Below are positions 46,461-53,252 of a stretch of DNA of 64,000 nt, in pieces. Source of the stretch: Theristus sp. LFF4_11 (Eukaryota > Nematoda > Chromadorea > Monhysterida > Xyalidae); contig JASANC010003348.1 in the NCBI GenBank assembly GCA_030248135.1, positions 124,001-188,000 on the forward strand, in the 5' to 3' direction. Numbering within the stretch: position 1 is the first letter of the stretch; each line of letters starts with the position of its first letter. Under the pieces are notes generated by a model. That model worked only from the letters and a program-made list of their open reading frames with translations, did not search any database and had not been told where the DNA came from. The position numbers and the translations under genes are program-made.

Positions 46461-49004
46461 GTATTATTTTAGTATTATAGATTTCAACCCGTTTACCCTG
46501 ACATAAGCGACTCATTTCAGTTTACAATCGAGTTCTTGCAATTCTTACGATTGTCTCGCTTGTCGTTGTTGCACTTCAGCGTTCCAGATCGAGACGGTTT
46601 TTATTTCTTTATTATTATTTTTATTTTTGCAGTCGATTATAAAATTTTGAGCACCAAAATTGCTATTTGTCCATTGTATGTAAGTTGTTGCTAATGAGCA
46701 AAAGGCATCATGATGACGAAGTCATGTAGAATGACGATTTGAACATTGCCTTGTCATTAGAAAATGGAGTAAGAACATCGTCATTAGAAAATGGAGTAAA
46801 GTTTTTAGCAGATGATGACTTAAATAGCAAAATAGGCTCAAACTGAAAAAAATGCTTTGGACCGAAAATGTGAACAGACTTACTTAATCACACAGTAACT
46901 ATCTTAGTATTATAGATTATATAGATAGATATAGATAGATAGATAGATAGATAGAATAGATAGATAGATATAGATTGGACTGTCGCCAACGCGCCAGAAC
47001 ACACAACCCCCAAACAAAAAGACGCCATGTACGTCATCAGAACACCAGACACAACGTGCGAGTTGTGACGACAATGGAAATTACATTATGTTGTGCTTCA
47101 TTCTTTTATTTGTCTTCTGTTGATCAACTGATTTCGCTCTGCACATCTCATCTCATCGCGTCTTCTACTCAACCGTCATCATGATTCACGACGCTGCCAT
47201 GTCTGTGCATTCCATTCTTTACAAAAATCTAAGGTTGGCACAACCGTCTCCTCCAGCCGCCAGCATCCCGACCTGGCAACGTTCATCACAGACTGCAAGA
47301 GTTCAAAAACACCGTTGAGCCAGCAATCGCCCGCATATTAGATGACGACTACTTCATCAACCTCAAACTGCGCCGTCTGGTCGACGTCGACACTGAACAA
47401 AATGAGAACCGCGACGACTGGCTTCTATCACTGGCGCAACCAACCAACCAGCTGGCATGCCTCTTCAGGGCCACCCCCATTGCCATAAAATGCTTCACGT
47501 TCATGTGTTAATCGTGTGTTTGCCTTTTGGCGCGTTGGCGTTGGCCCAAAAATAGCATTCCCACTGACAATCATGCATAAATTTAGTGGCAGTCGTAAAA
47601 CGTCAAAGTCACAAGTTGCCAGTGCCGATCAGTAAAAAGAGTCAATTTCATATTACTATACAATAAGTACAAATATTGTACTAAGTATAAACTCATTCGC
47701 TCTTATGCACACCCTGTACATCGCTAGGCCAAAACATAAGAGCGTGGAAAAATACACTATCAGACATCTGGGACTACTGTCGCCCAATCGGCCAAAACAA
47801 GTGCTGTATGTGTTCCTACATAGGTAACTGGTTCCAAACACACAGCACTCCAACAATGCGTCTGTTATAATGCTTCTTAAATAATGTTATTCAGCCTCAC
47901 GATTCACCCTCCCATGGTCACCTGAACGCCCATTCGTTCTGCACACTCTGTCTGACCGCATTGGCCATTGTGCCGTTTGAGGACGCTCAGCACACGACCG
48001 TCGCGACGTTGGTCGCCGCGTACGAACTGCTGAATGCGCTGCTGTACAATTACGGCCGTTTCTGTGTGCACGGCGGGCGCGTCAGCGCGCTCGTCTTGGT
48101 GGTCAGGTCGATAGGGCAATTCTAAGGGCGAAACTTCTCGTTTTCACTTGTGTACACAAAAATATTGCGAATGATCCTTCCTAGCAGCATGGTTTAGTGC
48201 AATCAACCAAGCCTGCCTCAAGCATAATCAGTCTGAATCAATCTAGCACAATAAACTTGCGGGATCATTTTGCAGGCGTATGCTTCGCACAGTGGTCATT
48301 CGGTGTAGCACTGACTTGAGTGACAATCAAGGCGCCAATCCTGAGTTGCTGCTGCATTGCTGTCGCCTGGTCTCCCGCGTGCTGTTGGCCCTCACGCAAC
48401 ATCACACCGAGCTGGCCAAGGTTGTTAGCTAAGAGAAAATTGATTGCGTTCATTTGCGGACTGATTGGCAAACAGTGCAAACGCTCACTCCTGATGCGTG
48501 TTGAACTGACTCGAATCAATTGGTACCGACATGATTTTTGTAATGGCACAAAATTTGAATCAACCAAGTTGTACACGCAAAAACCTGATCGTTTTGTTTA
48601 CGCAATTGAGTATCGTTTTTGGTGTGTGCGGATGCTAAACACTTTTTTGGCCAAATACTTTTGACTTCAAAATTCGTGGTTATGCAGGTTTGCATTGAGC
48701 TGGTTCTCACCAATCAGTGAGTGCAATTCCAAAGCGGTTGTCTTTAATTCACAGTTTGCCGTTCACCATCCATCAGGTCGCCATCTACATCGTCGACGAG
48801 TTCATTCGCACGACGCACGAGGGCGGCTCCCTTTGGCCGCGCGCCCGTTCAGCGCTGGCGCCCGGACTGCATCAGTGTTTCGCCGTATCCGACCGCCATT
48901 CGATCGAGATGCTCAGTACGAACATGCGAAAGGCGCATCGAGCGTTGTTCCGGGAGTTGTACGCGCAGTATGAGAAATGTGACAAGCTGGCGGCGATGGT
49001 GTGA
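32692..49004 (+). CDS. URB2: URB2-like ribosome biogenesis protein, 9 exons recognised, 967 aa
   Basis: URB2 (yeast Npa2) is a nucleolar protein needed for early 60S subunit assembly. Exons: 32692-32764, 32831-33555, 33639-34141, 34337-34671, 35000-35332, 35512-35861, 47895-48106, 48276-48420, 48777-49004; phases agree, including across the 12 kb intron 6. The N-terminus carries a basic RKRRKR nuclear-type signal (13-18). The middle is all-helical with no simple motif. Identification rests on the C-terminus: LLLHCCRLVSRVLLALTQHH, a start VAIYIVDEFI, LAPGLHQCFAVSDRHSIEML and KAHRALFRELYAQYEKCDKL match the conserved URB2 C-terminal block (pattern LMPGxYALLDxCxxHELQxL...ALFxxLYxxYxKYxK). It is shorter than the human or yeast protein, so extra exons may hide in intron 6. 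Upstream VHL ends only 284 bases away. Confidence 0.78.
36284..40439 (-). mobile_element. Helitron H1 (contains nested H2)
   Basis: Read on the minus strand it starts TCTATAATACTAAG (40439) and ends in the hairpin CCGTGCCGTAGGCACGG, a short spacer and CTAG (36284). Flanking bases are A (36283) and T (40440) on the plus strand, the A/T insertion rule of Helitrons without target duplication. No Rep/helicase frame was seen, so it is non-autonomous. Confidence 0.75.
37340..40216 (-). mobile_element. Helitron H2, nested in H1
   Basis: CTAG with the CCGTGCC/GGCACGG hairpin at 37340-37371 and a TATTATAGA end at 40216; plus-strand flanks are A (37339) and T (40217). The interior is a tandem array of a unit of about 110 bases whose signature is CTTACCCTAACCTAAGCCAG followed by GCAACA and CCGTTTT blocks. 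Confidence 0.75.
38160..43000. repeat. Satellite-like tandem blocks carried by the Helitrons
   Basis: Units with CCGCTTACCCTAACCTAAGC, CAACACGTTTCTGAGTACCC, GCAAAACGGCCACTTTTGTG and AGCTTTTCTATCCTAAGTGA recur many times in the same order. Large multi-unit segments are repeated nearly identically (for example 38700-38950 versus 38920-39160 and 39410-39800; 40850-41110 versus 42085-42340). Any frames in it are repeat artefacts. Confidence 0.8.
40444..41678 (-). mobile_element. Helitron H3
   Basis: Starts (plus view) CTAGCAAATTGACCCGTGCC with hairpin, ends ...TAGTATTATAT where the canonical TATAGA terminus is mutated. It abuts H4 directly at 41679. Confidence 0.7.
41679..43146 (-). mobile_element. 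Helitron H4
   Basis: CTAGCAAATTGACCCGTGCC plus hairpin at 41679, TATTATAGA end at 43146. Its TC end is joined directly to the CTAG end of H5 (minus reading CTAG|TCTATAATACTA), a head-to-tail junction. Confidence 0.75.
43147..46916 (-). mobile_element. Helitron H5 with internal tandem duplication and nested H6
   Basis: CTAGCCAATTGACCCGTGCC plus hairpin at 43147; TC end (TATTATAGA on plus) at 46911-46916, followed by a (TAGA)n microsatellite to about 46975. A 621-base block 43918-44538 is repeated starting at 44539; the second copy is interrupted by H6. Confidence 0.75.
44736..46481 (-). mobile_element. Helitron H6 (divergent), inserted between A44735 and T46482
   Basis: Plus view: CTAGCAGTTGACCCGTGCC with a mutated hairpin, ending in a (CAGA)n run and AGTATTATAGA. 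The uninterrupted first copy of the duplication reads TTTAGCTTATTTCAACCC at 44106-44123, while the second reads GCTTA, then H6, then TTTCAACCC. This is a natural empty site and shows clean A/T insertion without duplication. Confidence 0.85.
46918..46975. repeat. (TAGA)n microsatellite
   Basis: AGATAGATAGATAGATAGAT-type run immediately outside the H5 terminus. A (CAGA)n run at 46424-46458 lies inside H6 near its own TC end. Confidence 0.9.
47278..47517 (+). other. Unassigned open segment in URB2 intron 6
   Basis: A stop-free frame includes EPAIARILDDDYFINLKLRR and ENRDDWLLSLAQPTNQLACL. It has no recognised family and no clearly matching splice pair. It lies between motif copies CGCCAACGCGCCA (46983) and its inverse (47528-47545), so it may be a remnant of a DNA element rather than a missing URB2 exon. 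Confidence 0.25.
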
Positions 49005-49684
49005 GCGGCAAAATGGTCGGTGGTTGGATAGAACGGAGAGACCGGCATGACTCATTGAAACTCATCTGTGATGTTTTGTGACCGGACTTCTGAACTGACA
49101 GCTGCCTTCGGGATTGGCATTGTGTTCGCTGGAGAAATCGTTTTGAGGTGTTTGCATTTGCTTTTTTTGTGATCCCATTTTTGAGAGGGTTCTGTCAGAG
49201 TGAAATTATCAAAAAAAATTTTTGTTGATTATGTTGATGTTAATATGGATATAATTCTGTTTTGTTGCAGACGTTTATGTTGTTATTATTTGCAACGCAC
49301 TGTTATTTTGATTTCAATTTGCAAAAAAAACGCGAATAAAGAGGAAACGCGAATGAAGTTGCGCTTCTTTGCGAGCTACTTGAAAGTGCCGTCTGAGCAA
49401 CACCACTAATTCAGTGGTTACCTTCTTCACGCAGCGCTGTCTCACTGACGCATGTGCGCAGTTTTTTATTGTGATTGACTGTTGAACCAGAGCAGCCAAT
49501 CAGCATGTTGTTTCTTTGGTTTTTTTTCATCTGCACAGTCTTCTTGAGCAGTAAGATCAAGACAGTAACCGATTGATGCATTGATTGGTTGATTGAATTG
49601 ACATTTTGCTGACTGGGTCACATTGTTCATGTTACTCGCCGTGAATACCAGAATTTGCATTTAAGCCAAAAAAGAAGTGAACAA
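49005..49684. other. Intergenic stretch between URB2-like and the first TIMMDC1-like gene
   Basis: No exon seen. AATAAA at 49335-49340 is a candidate poly(A) signal for the URB2-like gene. Confidence 0.4.
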
Positions 49685-51768
49685 ATGAACTTCAGAATTA
49701 CTGCAAAAATGACCAAAGACAAAAAGCACTCGGCCGATTTCGGGGCCGAAAACGCAACAGCAAGCACGAGCGGTCACAAAACCGCGGTGGAAAACGACGA
49801 AAAATTCTCACTTTGGACGAGCAGAGACCAAACGCTGCCTGCGGTCGACAAAACTGGCGCAGATGATTTTGAGACATTTGTGGACGATGAGTTGTTGTTT
49901 ATTGCGAAACCGCAGCCGTGGCAACGCGTGAAGGCGCTGTTCACGTTGAAGTAAGTGTTTTTTTTAAAGAAGAGCCGAATATTGAAATAACTGAATCGCT
50001 CGTTCCTCTGCATGGTTTCGAGTGAATTTTTGTTGAAATGCAATTTTTTATTGGAATTGCAGTAAATTCGGTGCGCTTGCGTTCGAAACCGAATACACAG
50101 CGTACGGCACTGCAGTGGCGGCTGCCTTCAACGCAGTGTATTTAGTGGGACGAAAAAGGGTGAGAGAAAAGAGACTTTTGCATAGAACAAGAATTATAAC
50201 TGAAAATAAAAGTAACTCAACTCAAAAGTGATCTTTGTCTGAAAGTGTGATTTCTGCCTTGTTCTTCAATTTTGAGTTTTTGTGTGCTGTGTTCTAAAGC
50301 GCTGGACTGTAGAAGAGTTGATTGCATCACAAACTTTCAGCTTTACACGAATCGGCCCTTGACATTAGCTGGCTACGCGGTTGGCGGTGCGTTGGCACGC
50401 TTTACAGTGCCGATGTGCGTTTTGTTCGGCAGTTTTATGCAGGTTTTTAAATTAGTATCCGTCATTAAATAGTTTTTATTGTAGGTTTTGCGGCAACTTG
50501 CTGACGAACTATCGAAATGAGTTCGCTGTTTCGCATTATGCTCTACCGTTCTTCGGTTGGTGTTATTTTGTTCTGAGATTTCGATTGCAACTGATTGTTT
50601 CGTTGGTCATAATTGGGTTGCAATGCAATCAACGAGCGATGGAACGAACACGAATTTCGGGCAATGTTTTTGGCTGATTATAACTAGAACGCCGCCAAAT
50701 CGACAAACCCACATTATAATACCGTTCTGATAAAATAAACCAGTCACAATGGAATTCTTGGTTTTGTATAAATTCCTGTGATGGCATCTCATAACCGAAC
50801 AAAGCCATCACATTTCCGACACTTCTTTCAGCATCCATGGCTCAATTCACAATTGTAAGCCGCAGACGAAAGCTCACGCCGCCACATTTCCCTTTGGCAG
50901 GCAACTGGGGCGTTTACGGGCTGTTCTGCATGTCAGTTGCGGTGCCCTATTTTCTGTTTCATTGCAGAAAAGAAGTTTGGAATTGTCAGTCGTTCAATAC
51001 AAGTTCGCTGTTTGCGGTTTCGCCAGGTAGACGCATACCGCGGTGTCCCCTGGCTCGTCAGTGCGACGGACACCAGGCAGAACTGCCGAAGGTGTTTTAC
51101 CACAGACAGATCTTATAGTCTGGGCAAAACATCAGCGAACCTAGGTAGTAAAATCTCACAAAACAACCATCCCGGGCAATAAAGCCACAAGGGACCCGGT
51201 GTTTTGCGAGTGTATACAATACAAGTTCGCTGTTTGCGGTTTCGCCAGGTAGACGCATACCGCGGTGTCCCCTGGCTCGTCAGTGCGACGGACACCAGGC
51301 AGAACTGCCGACTGTCAGTCTGTTGACTATGGTTTCTGTCGTTTTATTGGCGTTTCTTCTGCACTTTTGGCGTCTTTTATTTTTTTTGTCTTGAAAAGTA
51401 GGTGCGTAGCGGCAACAAAACTCACGTGTTTTTCAGTTACATGCCGATTCTGGCGCTGTACCGATGTCCTTACACAAGCGAGAATCTTTGGCAGAAACCA
51501 AACGTCGCCTTCAAATACTATCGGCAGCGGCTGCACGTGGCGCAAATGTTAGTTCGCGCAGACTCTGCCTTTTTTATGTTTTCGAAATTTTGAAATATGT
51601 ATTTTGTTGGTAAGCAACGAAGAATATATGGGTTTTCTGAAACCAGAGATAATATGGTGCGCTAATTTTATTTTGCTTCTGTGAATCAAATTCTTATGTC
51701 TCTTTTTTCTTTTCAGACGCAACTACGCGAAACAGCAACAGCAGCGGTTGCAGAGAAAGTCGAATTGA
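49685..51768 (+). CDS. TIMMDC1-like (Tim17-family-like) membrane protein, paralogue 1, 7 exons, 252 aa
   Basis: Exons: 49685-49950, 50063-50159, 50341-50414, 50485-50555, 50901-50988, 51437-51547, 51717-51768; phases agree (exon 3 uses AT|GTGCGT, since the downstream CAG|GT would hit a stop). After a hydrophilic N-terminus comes PQPWQRVKALFTLNKFGALA, then Gly/Ala-rich segments (TAYGTAVAAAFNAVYLVGRK, LTLAGYAVGGALARFTVPM) and two further hydrophobic stretches, ending in a Gln-rich basic tail (KQQQQRLQRK). The W-x-R-(V/L)-x-x-(L/I)-F entry motif plus glycine-rich membrane helices resembles TIMMDC1, the complex I assembly factor of the mitochondrial inner membrane. That assignment is inference; NDUFA11 or another Tim17-fold member is possible. 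It is a tandem paralogue of the next gene. Confidence 0.6.
50995..51311. repeat. 95-base direct duplication in intron 5 of paralogue 1
   Basis: 50995-51089 and 51217-51311 are the same 95 bases at an offset of 222. Both contain AAGTTCGCTGTTTGCGGTTT and CAGTGCGACGGACACCAGGC. The first copy starts six bases inside the intron after the exon 5 donor. Confidence 0.9.
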
Positions 51769-53252
51769 GCGGGATATTTCTGTATTATTATCTATCACTG
51801 CCGTTTATGTTTTGATGTGTTCCTAAAATTAATTAAAATTACCGATTCTAGTCTTAGTCGGAAATTGATGTGTGAGATTTGTTTTTTACGTCGTTTCACG
51901 TTATAGATTCGAATGTTTTTCTCAGTTACGTTTGAGCATGTTGTCTTGAAGCTGAATAAATTACGATTTACATGTGATGAGCTAATTTTCTGACCGCCAA
52001 GTTAAATATTCAAAGACTTGAGCAACATGTCCTGGTAACTCAAGTTTTATCTTACTTTTTCTATTCGCCGTTTATTCGTTGTTTGATACATGATATTCGC
52101 TGATTGGGCGATTGGTGTGCCCTTCTCGATGCAGCCAATCAGCGTTATATTTGAAAAAAATCAAGTCGCGGTTGAATCAACTTGACAGGTAACTGTCAAA
52201 ATGCATTTTGTGGTTTCGAGAATGTGAATCTGCCAGTCTGATTTGCTGCATCGAACTGGTGGGACAAATCAGTGACCGCAAGGCGCAAACCATTCAGCTG
52301 ATTGTTTATGATTTACAATGACGCAGTTTGACAGAATATGTTGTTGTTTCTAGGGTTGGCACAGGAAAAAAACGGTTTCTTTTCCGTTTTAAAACCGGTT
52401 TTTTTCCAGTTTTTTCTTGAAAAAATAAAGAACCGGTTTTTACCTTAAAAATTTTCAAACTTCGTGGTCAAAAATCACAATTCTTCGTTTGATTGATAAA
52501 ATGTAAAATTATATTTTTGAAAAAACGACGGTGCAGTGAACTGTGTCGAACTGAACTGGTGAAGCATCATTTTGCAGAAGCTTTTGTGGCAAGGGTCAAG
52601 TGAAATACGATGAAGACAAGGTGACTGCTAAACTAAGTGCATATGCAGACTAACTGACGATGTTGTCGATTTGCAAAGGGTAACTAATGAAATGTTAATT
52701 TTCGAACGCAATCCGCTACCGGTTTCACTTTGCAGTTCTGCAAATCTCGCCCCCTAATCGGGGTCAGCTATCCGTTCTCCTTGCAACCGTCCCTCCCCGC
52801 TCCCCACACCTACACGATCACTGCCCAGTCGTTTTCAATTTATTGAACGTGCTGCCCTGGAAACCAATAAAAGCGAAATTGATTTGATTTGAAACAAAAA
52901 ATTGGATAGCATTGGGTGGCAAAAATAGCAAATTGGGTCGGTTGAATGCCCGAAAACAGCATTTTACGCTGCTCAAAATCACTAATTTTGATGTATTTCC
53001 TATTTTGAGTTCAAGAAGCCAAGTTCTGGAAAGTTTAGGAGCTGGGAAGCATTCGGTTTTTTATGGTTTTAAAACGGTTTTAAAACGGAAAAGAAACCGG
53101 TTTTTTTCCTGGCAATATAAAAAACCGGTTTTTTACCAACCCTAGTTGTTTCCAATGTGATGTGATGATGTTCACAGGTCCAAGTCAACCAACCAATCCA
53201 TATTTTAGTGCAATATTTTCACCAATCCTCGTCGCCAAAACTGCGAATCAAA
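51769..53252. other. Intergenic stretch between the two TIMMDC1-like paralogues
   Basis: AATAAA at 51956-51961 may terminate paralogue 1. The block 52225-52320 weakly resembles the CAGT MITE (CAGCTGATTGTTTATGATTT). The main content is a complete hAT-like element at 52351-53144. Confidence 0.5.
52351..53144. mobile_element. hAT-like element, family TAGGGTTGG
   Basis: Inverted ends TAGGGTTGGCA and TACCAACCCTA with a perfect 8-base target duplication GTTGTTTC (52343-52350 and 53145-53152). Long subterminal inverted blocks repeat AAACCGGTTTTTTTCC and AAACGG/CCGTTTT. The 600-base centre has no transposase frame. Confidence 0.9.

Larger units (their letters stand above)
35862..47894. other. 12 kb intron 6 of the URB2-like gene, filled by Helitrons
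   Basis: A strong donor (CGG|GTGGGT at 35861/35862) and acceptor (TTATTCAG ending at 47894) in matching phase bound this intron. 36284-46916 is a nested Helitron array described separately. The motif CGCCAACGCGCCA occurs at 36208-36220 and 46983-46995 and inverted at 47528-47545. No exon was identified inside with confidence. Confidence 0.7.

Noticed and set aside
47278..47517. Extra URB2 exon in intron 6
   Set aside because: No acceptor/donor pair of the needed phase was found, and exons 35512-35861 and 47895-48106 already join in phase; kept only as an unassigned segment.
50272..50442. Use of CAG|GTTTTT at 50442 as the exon 3 donor of paralogue 1
   Set aside because: Joining it to the exon at 50485 gives an immediate stop; the AT|GTGCGT donor at 50414 keeps the frame and matches paralogue 2.
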